A stretch of 64,000 nt of DNA, from positions 1,178,809 through 1,242,808 of the forward strand of contig NZ_CM002299.1 in assembly GCF_000153125.2 (NCBI RefSeq), in the 5' to 3' direction. Of this stretch, positions 38,068 through 46,515 are shown piece by piece (the stretch's first letter is position 1; every line of letters starts with the position of its first letter). The stretch comes from Congregibacter litoralis KT71. Its GTDB lineage: Bacteria > Pseudomonadota > Gammaproteobacteria > Pseudomonadales > Halieaceae. The notes under the pieces were generated by a model. The model was not told the DNA's origin, made no database searches, and saw only the letters and a list, made by a program, of their open reading frames with translations. Made by a program: the position numbers and the translations under genes.

Positions 38068-38142
38068 ATGCTTGAACATACAAGCTTGAATGTAAAAGCG
38101 CAGCAGGCGTTGAAAAAGCAACAGGCAGGAAAACAGTCATGA
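38068..38142 (+). CDS. possible 24-residue leader ORF coupled to gspG
   Basis: ATG 38068 is preceded by AAGGAG at 38054-38059 with good spacing. The frame runs 24 codons (start MLEHTSLNVK, lysine- and glutamine-rich, end KQS). Its TGA overlaps the gspG start in ATGA (38139-38142), the same coupling used by other genes of this operon. No family is recognised. It may be a translational coupler or leader peptide, or a chance ORF; only the ribosome site and the overlap support it. Confidence 0.4.
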   Translation: MLEHTSLNVKAQQALKKQQAGKQS

Positions 38143-38594
38143 GTGTTAAGGAAAATACAGTGTCTCCAAACTATCGACGCCCCAGAACCTCTCAATCCGG
38201 CTTTACACTGATGGAGTTGCTGGTGGTCCTGGCGATTCTCGGGCTGCTCATGAGCCTCGTGGGGCCGCAGGTGCTTAATCAGCTGGGGGGTGCCAAGACC
38301 AAGACAGCGCTCATCCAGATCCGCGATCTGGAGCAGGCGCTGGAGATGTACAAGCTGGATGTCGGGCGTTATCCCAGCACGGCCCAGGGATTATCAGCCC
38401 TCGTGACCAAGCCGGGCGGGACCGCGGGGTGGAACGGACCGTATCTCAAAGGGGATGTGCCCCAGGATCCCTGGAAACAGGATTATCTCTACAAGTATCC
38501 CGGCGAGCGCGGTGAGCTCGATATTTTTACTTACGGGCAGAACGGCTCTCCCGGTGGTGAAGGCGAAGATGCCGACGTCGGCAACTGGCAGTAG
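38139..38594 (+). CDS. gspG: type II secretion major pseudopilin GspG
   Basis: A 151-residue protein with the prepilin motif SGFTLMELLVVLAILGLL; cleavage would be before Phe, with Glu at +5. The body LEQALEMYKLDVGRYPSTAQGLSAL and the C-terminal calcium-binding loop region PQDPWKQDYLYKYPGERG are those of GspG. It forms the main shaft of the periplasmic pseudopilus. The start is the ATG in the ATGA overlap with the small ORF upstream. gspH overlaps its 3' end. Confidence 0.97.
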   Translation: MSVKENTVSPNYRRPRTSQSGFTLMELLVVLAILGLLMSLVGPQVLNQLGGAKTKTALIQIRDLEQALEMYKLDVGRYPSTAQGLSALVTKPGGTAGWNGPYLKGDVPQDPWKQDYLYKYPGERGELDIFTYGQNGSPGGEGEDADVGNWQ

Positions 38595-39066
38595 CCCCTC
38601 TACAGCGCCCGGGCACTCTTCCTGGAATGCCCGGGGATTCAGCCTCGTAGAGCTTTTGGTGGCCCTGGCGATTGCCGGGATGATCATGGCTGCCGCAGTG
38701 CCATCAAGCGTGCGTTTTTACGAGGGCATGCAGCGACGGCAAGCGGTCCGTGATGCCGTTACTTTACTGGCCTCAGCACGGGAGCAGGCCTTGTCGTCGG
38801 GGCGGGTGCAGGACGTTAACGTTCGACCGTCGAGTCGGCGCATCTGGTACGGCAAACGGAATCACACGCTTCCCGACGGACTGCGAATCACCGTTCACGG
38901 CGCCGCAGAGTTGAACCGCGAAGACATTGGCGTCATCCGCTTTTACCCCGATGGCAGCGCCAGCGGTGGTGGTGTGGATATTGCCCGGGAGGATGGCTCG
39001 GGCACCCGTATCAGCGTGGACTGGCTGGTGGGTCGTGTCAGGCAGAGCGCCTTGACCCCCGGATGA
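38569..39066 (+). CDS. gspH: type II secretion minor pseudopilin GspH
   Basis: A 165-residue protein. The frame opens further upstream, but ATG 38569 inside the end of gspG is a reasonable start because it leaves a short leader before ARGFSLVELLVALAIAGMIM, the prepilin cleavage motif. The body (RQAVRDAVTLLASAREQAL, VIRFYPDGSASGG) matches GspH, a pseudopilus tip protein. The leader of about 22 residues is longer than average. Confidence 0.88.
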   Translation: MPTSATGSSPSTAPGHSSWNARGFSLVELLVALAIAGMIMAAAVPSSVRFYEGMQRRQAVRDAVTLLASAREQALSSGRVQDVNVRPSSRRIWYGKRNHTLPDGLRITVHGAAELNREDIGVIRFYPDGSASGGGVDIAREDGSGTRISVDWLVGRVRQSALTPG

Positions 39067-39458
39067 AGTCTCATTCCCCTATGAGGCAGCAGGGCTTCTC
39101 GCTCTTGGAGATGGTGGTGGCTGTGGCCATCCTCGGTCTGGCCCTGGGCGCCCTCTACCAGTCCGTGGGTGGGGCGACACGGAACGTGCGCGCAGACCAG
39201 CGCTATGCCTACGCGGTGGAACTGGGTCGATCCCTGATTGCGGATAACAGCGTTGTCCCCCTGGAAGGCCTACAAAAAACCGGAGAAACCAGCGGCGGAT
39301 TTGTCTGGGAGGTGGTGGCTTCTCCCCTGGAGCGCGCCCGGGGTTCTGCACTGGGCGGCGGACGATTGCAGCTCATTGATGTCCGGGTGTCCTGGCCCGA
39401 CGGTAGCCGTCAGCGACAGATCACCCTGAGTTCCGTGGTCGCGGGTGTGCAGCGCTGA
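39063..39458 (+). CDS. gspI: type II secretion minor pseudopilin GspI
   Basis: A 131-residue protein with prepilin motif QQGFSLLEMVVAVAILGLAL and the GspI body (RYAYAVELGRSLIADN, LIDVRVSWPDG). GspI nucleates the tip complex with GspJ and GspK. It starts in ATGA overlapping the gspH stop. Confidence 0.94.
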   Translation: MKSHSPMRQQGFSLLEMVVAVAILGLALGALYQSVGGATRNVRADQRYAYAVELGRSLIADNSVVPLEGLQKTGETSGGFVWEVVASPLERARGSALGGGRLQLIDVRVSWPDGSRQRQITLSSVVAGVQR

Positions 39459-40048
39459 TGCGCCCGCAAGAGGGCGGATTCACCCTTGTGGAGATGATGG
39501 TCTCCGTAACAATCCTGTCCCTGGTCATGCTGGCTACGGTCACGGGATTGCGCACCCTCGCGTCTACTCAAAGTTCCCTTAACCGCGTGACGGACCGCAA
39601 CGATGAGATTCGCAGCGTCAGCAGCTTCTTACGGGATGCCCTGGAGTCCGCCGTCGTAGGTAGCAGCAGCGGCGGTTTGACCATGGGTGGTGGCAGTGCG
39701 GAGATGACGGTTTTTGAAGCATCGCCCACCCAGCTCATGTGGAAGACCACCATGATGTTTGGCGAGAGCACCGGGGGCAGCTTTGTCGCACGAGTAGCGC
39801 AGGAATCCGATGACATCGTCCTGCGCTGGCAGAAAATGGATGCCCGCGGTCAGATGGGTGATTGGAATAATGCGGCGGCGCGGACGTTAGTCGAGGGTGC
39901 CCAGGAGTTTTCTGTGGCTTACCGGCGCCAGCCCAATGGCCTATGGTTGTCGGAATGGGATGGAAGAGGCGCCCCCGGATGGGTGCGTCTACGAATCCGT
40001 TCCGCCGAGCGCTACTGGCCGGATATTGTGATGGAGGTGGCGCGATGA
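39458..40048 (+). CDS. gspJ: type II secretion minor pseudopilin GspJ
   Basis: A 196-residue protein with prepilin motif GGFTLVEMMVSVTILSLVML. The C-terminal part (AYRRQPNGLWLSEWDG, GAPGWVRLRIRS) fits the GspJ fold. It starts at ATG sharing one base with the gspI stop (TGATG). Confidence 0.92.
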   Translation: MRPQEGGFTLVEMMVSVTILSLVMLATVTGLRTLASTQSSLNRVTDRNDEIRSVSSFLRDALESAVVGSSSGGLTMGGGSAEMTVFEASPTQLMWKTTMMFGESTGGSFVARVAQESDDIVLRWQKMDARGQMGDWNNAAARTLVEGAQEFSVAYRRQPNGLWLSEWDGRGAPGWVRLRIRSAERYWPDIVMEVAR

Positions 40049-40863
40049 CCGTGCGCGGAAGTCGCGAATCCGGCGTCGCCCTGGCGGTGGTGGTGTGGTT
40101 TATCGCCGGCATGTCGCTTCTTGTCGCCGGCGTGGTGTTGTCTGCACGGACGGATGTCCGCCTTGCCCAGGTACATATGGGGCGTGCCGAAGCGTCCACC
40201 GCGGGTGACGGTGCCATCACCTTGTTGATGGCCGACATCCGCGACGGCGCTTTTAGCCTGGGAGGCGATGCCCGACTGCCGCAACAGCAATACCAGTTGG
40301 GGGATGTGCAGATCCATGTGCTTGCCGTACCCACGGAATGGTTGCTGGATGTGAACACGGCCTCCGCACCATTACTGGCCAATGTGTTCGAGATGTCTGG
40401 CGCTCTGCCCCGGGGCAATGCGCAGTACCTCGCCAACGCTGTTGTACAATGGCGTCAGGATGCGGGCAGGAGCGGAGGTACCCGATTGGAGGCCGTCGAG
40501 GACCTGCTAAGCGCTCCCGGTGTTAATCGCAGAACCTGGGATGGGGTCCGTGATTATGTTGCTGTGCCTGTCGGGGGTGTCGGACTTTCGCGCCCCGGTG
40601 CACGAGCGATGCAGCGGCTGCGACAGCTAGGTCAGCTGGCGCCGGAGAGCCGGGTTCGCAACAGGGGCCAGGCGCCCGTCGACGTTCCCTTGGGACAAAC
40701 GCGGGCAAGGGGCTATCGCGTTGATGCCCTGGTAAAGATTGGCGAAACCTTTTGGTTGCGCCGGCGCTGGGTATCTCTGTCCGCTTCCCTTGGGGCATTG
40801 CCCTGGCGCGTCTACCGGACCGAGCCCGCGCGCATTGTGAGCCGCCCGGGACCCGCTGTTTAG
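40045..40863 (+). CDS. gspK: type II secretion minor pseudopilin GspK
   Basis: A 272-residue protein from ATG 40045, which overlaps the gspJ stop as ATGA. The N-terminal helix SGVALAVVVWFIAGMSLLVA lacks the Glu5 of other pseudopilins, as expected for GspK. NTASAPLLANVFEMSGALPR and a second SAM-like helical segment (LEAVEDLLSAPGVNRRTWD) are the helical-insert domains. GspK caps the pseudopilus tip. Confidence 0.92.
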   Translation: MTVRGSRESGVALAVVVWFIAGMSLLVAGVVLSARTDVRLAQVHMGRAEASTAGDGAITLLMADIRDGAFSLGGDARLPQQQYQLGDVQIHVLAVPTEWLLDVNTASAPLLANVFEMSGALPRGNAQYLANAVVQWRQDAGRSGGTRLEAVEDLLSAPGVNRRTWDGVRDYVAVPVGGVGLSRPGARAMQRLRQLGQLAPESRVRNRGQAPVDVPLGQTRARGYRVDALVKIGETFWLRRRWVSLSASLGALPWRVYRTEPARIVSRPGPAV

Positions 40864-40866
40864 CTG

Positions 40867-40937
40867 CAGACAGGCAGACAGGCTGACAGGCAGACAGGCA
40901 GACAGGCAGACAGGCAGACAGGCAGATAGGCAGATAG
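40867..40937. repeat. 8-bp tandem repeat (CAGACAGG), about nine copies
   Basis: Nine units in phase from 40867, seven of them perfect or with one change; the last two read CAGATAGG and CAGATAG. It lies 4 bases after the gspK stop and about 105 bases before gspL, in the only large gap within the K-to-D half of the secretion operon. Confidence 0.95.
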
Positions 40938-41041
40938 AAAGCAGGGCTAAACAGAGCGGGCTTGGTGGACGATAAGCTTTTGTAGGTTTTGTCAGCGACG
41001 AAGCTTCAAAGAATCTTGGAAAAGGCGAGAGAGCGATAGAG

Positions 41042-42085
41042 GTGGCAGCGCAAAGCAATCAATGGGTGCTCTTCGGCATCGATATGCGTCACGTCGGACA
41101 GCAATGGCTGTCCGCGTGGCGCGAGCTATTGCTGTCCACGACCTCGCCTCTGCGACAACGTCTTGATGAGCCCGTAACCCTTTATCGCGACGGGGAGGCG
41201 CAGGTGTATCAGGGTGGGCAACCGGCGGCGCAAACAACACAGGCCACGGAATGCAGTGCGCAGCTGTTGCCCGATCAATTTGTGCTTGCCCGGGCGCTCA
41301 GTGTCCCTATTGCTGCGGAGGCGGAATTGACCTCGGTCCTGGCGATGGAAGTCGCCGCTGCCAGCCCATTCAACGCTGAGGATACGGTGTTTGGCTGGCG
41401 TGAAACCGGCAGGGATCCGCAGCTTGTTCACGTGTCGATGGCGATTGCGTCCCGCACTGCTATCGATCGCTGGAGGCGGGATGAGCAGCTGTCTTCTGCA
41501 TCTCATGGAGCCTCGGATACGGAAATCTGGGCAGAGGCGAATGGCGCCCTCGTTGCACTGGAAGGTTTTGGTGAGGCGCTGCGGGAGCGGCTTTATCGAC
41601 GACGCCTGCTGCGCACGGGTATTCTCGTGGGCGCGGTGCTCGCGCTGATTATGGTCCTGGCGGCGGTGTTTGCCATGGAGCAGCGCATCTCCCTGAATCG
41701 CTTTGAATACATGCAGTCGCGGATTCAAAACGAATCCCAGGCCGTCTCGGCCATGCGGGCAACAATGGTCGATGCCAACGAGACCATCCGGGCGGCCAAT
41801 GCCCTGGTTGCCGAATATCCCAACCCTCATCTCGAAATCGCAAGACTCACGGAGCTGCTGTCAGACGAGGCGCACATCCTGCATTTTTCCATGCGCGGTC
41901 GGGATCTGCGCGTGCGCGGACGAGCTCGGGATGCCGCCGTGGTTATGCAAACCCTTGCGCAAACGCCCAGCTTTGCGAGCGTCACCGCGCCTCAGGCCAT
42001 CACGGCTGTGGGCAACACGGGACTCGAGCAGTTTCATCTGGACATCGAACTCAGCACCCCGGCGGATGCTGGTGACGACTCGTGA
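41042..42085 (+). CDS. gspL: type II secretion GspL-like protein
   Basis: A 347-residue protein, GTG start with GAG upstream. The cytoplasmic N-half (SNQWVLFGIDMRHVGQQW, VLARALSVPI) has the actin-like GspL/PilM layout. One membrane helix lies near 190-212 (TGILVGAVLALIMVLAAVFA). The periplasmic part has a coil and a ferredoxin-like end (LELSTPAD region preceded by FHLDI). GspL links GspE to the inner-membrane platform. Its position between K and M supports the call; sequence similarity to classical GspL is modest. Confidence 0.82.
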   Translation: MAAQSNQWVLFGIDMRHVGQQWLSAWRELLLSTTSPLRQRLDEPVTLYRDGEAQVYQGGQPAAQTTQATECSAQLLPDQFVLARALSVPIAAEAELTSVLAMEVAAASPFNAEDTVFGWRETGRDPQLVHVSMAIASRTAIDRWRRDEQLSSASHGASDTEIWAEANGALVALEGFGEALRERLYRRRLLRTGILVGAVLALIMVLAAVFAMEQRISLNRFEYMQSRIQNESQAVSAMRATMVDANETIRAANALVAEYPNPHLEIARLTELLSDEAHILHFSMRGRDLRVRGRARDAAVVMQTLAQTPSFASVTAPQAITAVGNTGLEQFHLDIELSTPADAGDDS

Positions 42086-42645
42086 ACTGGATTCGCCTTC
42101 ATCGCCGAACCAGCCTGTTTGTGGGGATAACGCTGATCCTGCCCGTGTTTTTTTACCTCAAAACGGTGTTTGGACTTCTGGGGCTGGGGTTTGAGTACGC
42201 GGGAGATCGCGGACGTATCGAGCCTCGCGTAGCACGTCTGAAAGGACTGCTGCAGAACGAGGCGGAGCTGGTGAAGCAGAGCCAGGTGGCAGAGAAGCGT
42301 CTTCGGGAAATGGCATTTCCGGCCACGGATGATCCGTCGGCGCTCGCCGCCCGACTCCAGGCGGATATTCGACAGATTCTGTCGGAGGCGGGGATGTCCG
42401 TCAGTAATAGTCAGGTCATGCCCGTGCGTCAGGGCGAGCTGTTTGATCAGGTTGCCGTCAAGCTGACAACGGCGGGATCGCTCTCAGCGCTGGATGCGGC
42501 TCTGGCGGGTATCGCGGCCTATCGACCGCAACTGCTCATTGAGTCTCTGGATACCTTTCCTGTCCGCGCGAATGCCCGCAACGCTGATGAGGAGCAATCC
42601 GTGACGGCGGTGATGCAGTTGATGGTACTGAGGGTGCTGCCGTGA
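42082..42645 (+). CDS. gspM: type II secretion GspM-like protein
   Basis: A 187-residue protein, GTG start overlapping the gspL stop as GTGA. One N-terminal membrane helix (LFVGITLILPVFFYLKTVFG), a coiled segment, and a ferredoxin-like domain ending QSVTAVMQLMVLRVLP fit the GspM_b type. GspM stabilises GspL at the inner membrane. Identification relies strongly on gene order. Confidence 0.8.
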   Translation: MNWIRLHRRTSLFVGITLILPVFFYLKTVFGLLGLGFEYAGDRGRIEPRVARLKGLLQNEAELVKQSQVAEKRLREMAFPATDDPSALAARLQADIRQILSEAGMSVSNSQVMPVRQGELFDQVAVKLTTAGSLSALDAALAGIAAYRPQLLIESLDTFPVRANARNADEEQSVTAVMQLMVLRVLP

Positions 42646-43331
42646 CTGTCATCGCTACCATCCGCGATCGATACGTCGATCAGGCCGAGCCCCAGCGCTC
42701 CGAGCGGCGCCTGGAGCTCGTTGTTATCGTCATGGTTTTGCTGATAGCGCTTCAGGGCGTCGGCTGGTACCTGATGCATCTCAGTAAGGTGAAGGTACCT
42801 GCGGTTGCTCCCGCTGATGACAGCCTTCGCGTGATCGCGGTGAATGCGCCCCAGGCCATAACCGCTCCCCAGAGCATGCAGCTTCAGGCGAGGCCGCTTT
42901 TCTGGGCATCGCGCCGGCCCAACGCTAATGTGGCTGTTCAGCCGAGCCCGGATGCTAGCGGTAAACCCGCGCGTCGCCTTGAGGGTTTGCAGGTCGCTGG
43001 CGCGGTGGGTGCCGGCGAGGAGGGCAAGGCCATCGTGATCTACAAGGACAAGCTTATGCGCCTCGGGATTGGTGACCGGGTTGCCGGGTGGAGCCTGCAG
43101 TCCGTGTCCCTGGGAGAGGTGATTTTTGTGAGCGCGGGCATTCGGGATGTGCGGCGCCTCACTCCCAGACCCGTGATACCGGCCCAGCGTGATGCGCCGG
43201 AGCCTGCCCGGGCGGCGGAGGACGAGGTCGTCAGGGCGACTCCGGCAAAAACAGCCGTGCCTCAAAGTGCCGCAAAGACAGCCAGGAAAAACAACAAAAC
43301 AACGGATAAGCTCTCCCTGGGTGGGCAGTAG
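42642..43331 (+). CDS. gspC: type II secretion GspC/XpsN-like protein
   Basis: A 229-residue protein, GTG start overlapping the gspM stop. One membrane helix (LVVIVMVLLIALQGVGWYLM) is followed by a homology-region domain: ARPLFWASRRP, then LQVAGAVGAGEEGKAIVIYKD interrupted by the conserved GIGDRVAGWSLQSV. The end is Ala/Lys-rich and disordered, and no PDZ domain is seen. In Xanthomonas the gene at this position is xpsN, which does the GspC job of connecting the platform to the secretin; I apply that by analogy. Confidence 0.75.
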   Translation: MTVIATIRDRYVDQAEPQRSERRLELVVIVMVLLIALQGVGWYLMHLSKVKVPAVAPADDSLRVIAVNAPQAITAPQSMQLQARPLFWASRRPNANVAVQPSPDASGKPARRLEGLQVAGAVGAGEEGKAIVIYKDKLMRLGIGDRVAGWSLQSVSLGEVIFVSAGIRDVRRLTPRPVIPAQRDAPEPARAAEDEVVRATPAKTAVPQSAAKTARKNNKTTDKLSLGGQ

Positions 43332-43365
43332 CGAATCCTCCGGACCATTGGGATAGACCTAAATC

Positions 43366-45702
43366 ATGACTGATTCGATGAAGAGTTCACCGCCGTTCGC
43401 CAGAACTCGCAGAGCGTTTCTTGCAGCCCTGTGCGTCGTGCTTGCGAGCTGCGCCTCCCAGGACATGAAGCAAATGGCGCGCTCGGAAACGGTGCTGCTG
43501 GGAGAGCCCGGCAAAGTCGAGGGCAGACCTGAGCCGGTGAGCGCCCCCAAAGCAGCACAGGGCTCATCGTTGTCAGTGTCTGCGCAGGAGCTGGCCGATA
43601 AGCAGGCGGACGAGCGAGCCAAGCCTGTAACTTACAGAGGCACCGACCGGCAGGTCCGGCTCCCCGAACCCCAGGATACGATCAGGTTTATCGGTGACGA
43701 TGTCAGTCTCAATTTTGAGCAGGCGCCGCTGGATGAGGTGGTGCACGCCATCGTTGGCGACATCCTGCAGCTTGACTACATTGTGGATCGTCCTATTCAG
43801 GGAAAGGTTACTCTGCGCACGAGGACGCCCATCCCTCGCAATGAGCTACTGGTGGTGCTGGAATCTCTCCTCAAAGCCCACGATGCGCTGATGATTCGCG
43901 GTGACGACGGTCGTTATCTCATCACCGGTTCGCAACAGGCGATGAATCTTCGGCCGGACGTCACCAGTGCTGATGATATCGCGGCGGGGTTTTCCACCAT
44001 GGTGATCCCGCTGCAATACATCAGCGCCAAAGCAATGGCCAGTATTCTGGAACCCCTGGCAGAAAAAGATGCATTTGTACGCGTGGATGACACACGTGCT
44101 CTGCTCATGATGGCAGGAACCCGGGAGCAGCTCAGCGGCTGGCTGGAGATCGTCAGCACTTTTGATGTCGATATGCTGGCGGGTATGTCGGTGGGTATGT
44201 TCCCGTTGGAAAACAGCAGCGTGAACGAAACCATGGAGGCGATCGAGACGCTCATGGACGCCACGGGCGGGGAAGAGGGCGGCATCAGCGGAATTGTGCG
44301 CGTCTTACCCATGGAGCGTCTCAACAGTATTCTGGTGGTCACGCCGCGCGCCCACTATCTCGACAGGGTCGGTGACTGGATCCAGCGCTTTGACGTGGAT
44401 CCCGATGCACGCTTTGAAAAGCGCCTTTATGTCTACCCCGTGCAAAACACGACTGCCACCCGACTGGCTCAGCTGCTTAACTCGATTTACGCGGGCGGCA
44501 ACGCTGGAGCCGCGGGCACGCGTCAATCATCCGGTGCCATCGGCGACCAGGCAGCAGTAGCCCCGGGTTTGTCACCGGAATCTATCAGTGGCGGTGGTTC
44601 TTCGGTTTTTGGCGGTGCCAGCGGCGACGCAGGTGATGGCTCCACAATGGGCGGCTCGAACTCCGCATCGAATACAGGTTCCTTTGGGAGTGGTGGCACC
44701 GGGTCGGGGCAGGGCGCTCGCGCTGCCGCCACGGCCATGACCTCTGTAAATATGGGTACCACCGGTGCGGGACAGATCAGCCCCCTCGCGGATGTGCGTG
44801 TGGTGGCCGATGAGGAAAACAACGCCCTGATGATTTATGCCGACGGCAAGCAATACGGCATTGTCAAAGACGCGCTCAAACAGCTCGATGTGGTAGCGAC
44901 ACAGGTCATCATCGAAGCCAGCATCATGGAAGTGCAGCTTATTGATGAACTGCGGTACGGACTCGAGTGGACCTTCAAAAACGGTCTGGGCAATAACTAC
45001 GACGGTCTGGGGACTTTGGCGGCAGGAGCAGCGGGCCCGGCCGCCGCCGCAGGCTTCTCTTATACGGTGACAAATTCCCTGGGTGACATTTCGGCGGTTT
45101 TGAACGCGCTCAGTGAGGAATCGCTCATCAACGTGATCTCAAGCCCGTCGGTGATGGTTTTAGACAACCACACGGCATTCATCTCTGTGGGCGATCAGGT
45201 GCCCGTGCTCCAGGGGCAGACGATTACCAATGGTGGTAATTCGGTGCAGAACATCACCTATCGCGATACGGGTGTGCAGTTATCCGTGCGACCGTCTGTG
45301 AACGCCGGGGGGCTGGTGACCATGGATATCGAGCAATCGGTCATCGATGTGGGTTCCATTGACTCGGCCACGGGGCAGCGGGCGTTTCTGGACCGTACTA
45401 TTAATAGTCGCGTAGCCGTGCGATCGTCCGAATCGGTGGTGCTGGGGGGGTTGATTCGTGAGAATTCCAGCCTCGGCGACTCCGGCGTGCCCATTTTGCG
45501 GGAGATACCGCTCTTCGGAAGCCTTTTTGGTACCACGACTACCGACAGTCGGCGCACAGAACTGCTGGTGATCATCACACCTCGCGCCTTATATAACGAA
45601 GAAGAGCTCCGGGCGGTGAGTGATGAGATGCGTGAGCAGGTCAGATTTATGAAGCTGGTCCGAGATCCCCCCCGTTCCGGGGAGAAAACTTACGAAAAAT
45701 GA
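43366..45702 (+). CDS. gspD: type II secretion outer-membrane secretin GspD
   Basis: A 778-residue predicted lipoprotein (lipobox VVLASC). N0 domain (FIGDDVSLNFEQAPLDEVVHA split by the usual strands) and N1-N3 domains follow, with a Gly/Ser-rich insertion in N3 at about residues 385-460. The secretin core contains VISSPSVMVLDNHTAFISVG, VPVLQGQTITNG, the amphipathic VVLGGLIRENSSLGDSGVP and TELLVIITPRAL. It forms the outer-membrane exit channel. It is last in the operon, as xpsD is in Xanthomonas. Confidence 0.97.
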   Translation: MTDSMKSSPPFARTRRAFLAALCVVLASCASQDMKQMARSETVLLGEPGKVEGRPEPVSAPKAAQGSSLSVSAQELADKQADERAKPVTYRGTDRQVRLPEPQDTIRFIGDDVSLNFEQAPLDEVVHAIVGDILQLDYIVDRPIQGKVTLRTRTPIPRNELLVVLESLLKAHDALMIRGDDGRYLITGSQQAMNLRPDVTSADDIAAGFSTMVIPLQYISAKAMASILEPLAEKDAFVRVDDTRALLMMAGTREQLSGWLEIVSTFDVDMLAGMSVGMFPLENSSVNETMEAIETLMDATGGEEGGISGIVRVLPMERLNSILVVTPRAHYLDRVGDWIQRFDVDPDARFEKRLYVYPVQNTTATRLAQLLNSIYAGGNAGAAGTRQSSGAIGDQAAVAPGLSPESISGGGSSVFGGASGDAGDGSTMGGSNSASNTGSFGSGGTGSGQGARAAATAMTSVNMGTTGAGQISPLADVRVVADEENNALMIYADGKQYGIVKDALKQLDVVATQVIIEASIMEVQLIDELRYGLEWTFKNGLGNNYDGLGTLAAGAAGPAAAAGFSYTVTNSLGDISAVLNALSEESLINVISSPSVMVLDNHTAFISVGDQVPVLQGQTITNGGNSVQNITYRDTGVQLSVRPSVNAGGLVTMDIEQSVIDVGSIDSATGQRAFLDRTINSRVAVRSSESVVLGGLIRENSSLGDSGVPILREIPLFGSLFGTTTTDSRRTELLVIITPRALYNEEELRAVSDEMREQVRFMKLVRDPPRSGEKTYEK

Positions 45703-45995
45703 TGGTATTTTTCCCGGTCGCTAATTTGAAATAAGTGGGAATAAACCTCGAAGTTATACGCCCGTAAGCCCCTAAGTGACTGAAAATACGCGGTAAACAG
45801 GCATATTCTTCCGCTGCGCTTCGAGTTCACCCCATGGGTCTACGGGTGTTTTCGCGAGGAGTTTTGCCTCTGCCATCATCGATCACTGCATGGGCGGGGT
45901 TGCACCGTTTACGGCCCGGGCTACCCCCTGGAGTCTGAAAGAAACGAATCACTAAAGTCTTATAGTCCATATTTATCAACAACTTAGGAGGATGT
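45703..45995. other. intergenic region between the secretion operon and the lipoprotein gene
   Basis: These 293 bases hold no supported gene. No strong terminator fold was found behind gspD. The last 40 bases before 45996 are AT-rich (CTTATAGTCCATATTTATC) and end in a strong ribosome site TTAGGAGG, so a promoter for the lipoprotein gene probably lies here. Confidence 0.4.
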
Positions 45996-46421
45996 ATGAA
46001 GGCGGTTAAGCTCTTTTCCCTATTGATGCTGGCAATGGTTTTGTCAGGGTGCGCCGGGTCGCAAAGGCTGTCAGAACAGAGCCAGGCGGAGCTGTTAAAA
46101 AGAGCAGAGGCGCGATGGAATGCCCTGGAAAGTCGTGATTGGGGCGCAGCCTATGAATTCACCTCGCCGGCCTATCGCGATGTTTTTACGCGCAAAATGT
46201 ACGAGCGGAAGTTTTCCTACATGGTGGAGTGGGAGTTGACTTCAGTTGAATTCGTTAACTATGATGCGCGGGCAGCTGTGGCGAGTGTGGCAGTCGGGGT
46301 CATGTCCCGACCGGTCAAACAAACTTCAGCGGCCTCAGAAGCAATAGGTGCAGTGCCAGTAAGGTCAGTTGAGCAGTGGATTCTGTCAGACGGGCAATGG
46401 TGGTACAGTGCCAACTTGTAA
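45996..46421 (+). CDS. small lipoprotein of unknown function
   Basis: A 141-residue protein with a lipoprotein signal (LLMLAMVLSGCAG, Cys about 19) and a preceding TTAGGAGG. The mature part (LLKRAEARWNALESRDWGAAYEFTSP, then VEWELTSVEFV and EQWILSDGQWWYSANL) resembles small NTF2-like or cystatin-like lipoproteins with an Ala-Tyr-x-Phe-x-Ser-Pro turn. I cannot name a function. It lies just upstream of the abundant-looking exported protein. Confidence 0.7.
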   Translation: MKAVKLFSLLMLAMVLSGCAGSQRLSEQSQAELLKRAEARWNALESRDWGAAYEFTSPAYRDVFTRKMYERKFSYMVEWELTSVEFVNYDARAAVASVAVGVMSRPVKQTSAASEAIGAVPVRSVEQWILSDGQWWYSANL

Positions 46422-46450
46422 GTGTGGCAGCGGGTTGAAAGCTGGCTGCA

Positions 46451-46472
46451 GCTAGCAAAAAAAAGCGCTAGC
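46451..46472 (+). promoter_or_regulatory. GCTAGC inverted repeat around an A-tract upstream of the exported protein gene
   Basis: GCTAGC (46451-46456) and GCTAGC (46467-46472) flank a 10-base AAAAAAAAGC loop, 44 bases before the start codon at 46516. It may be an operator or a 5' leader hairpin. It is not followed by a U-run. Confidence 0.35.
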
Positions 46473-46515
46473 AAAGAATGTTTATCGCGAAATGGACACA
46501 TTAGGAGTCTCCATC

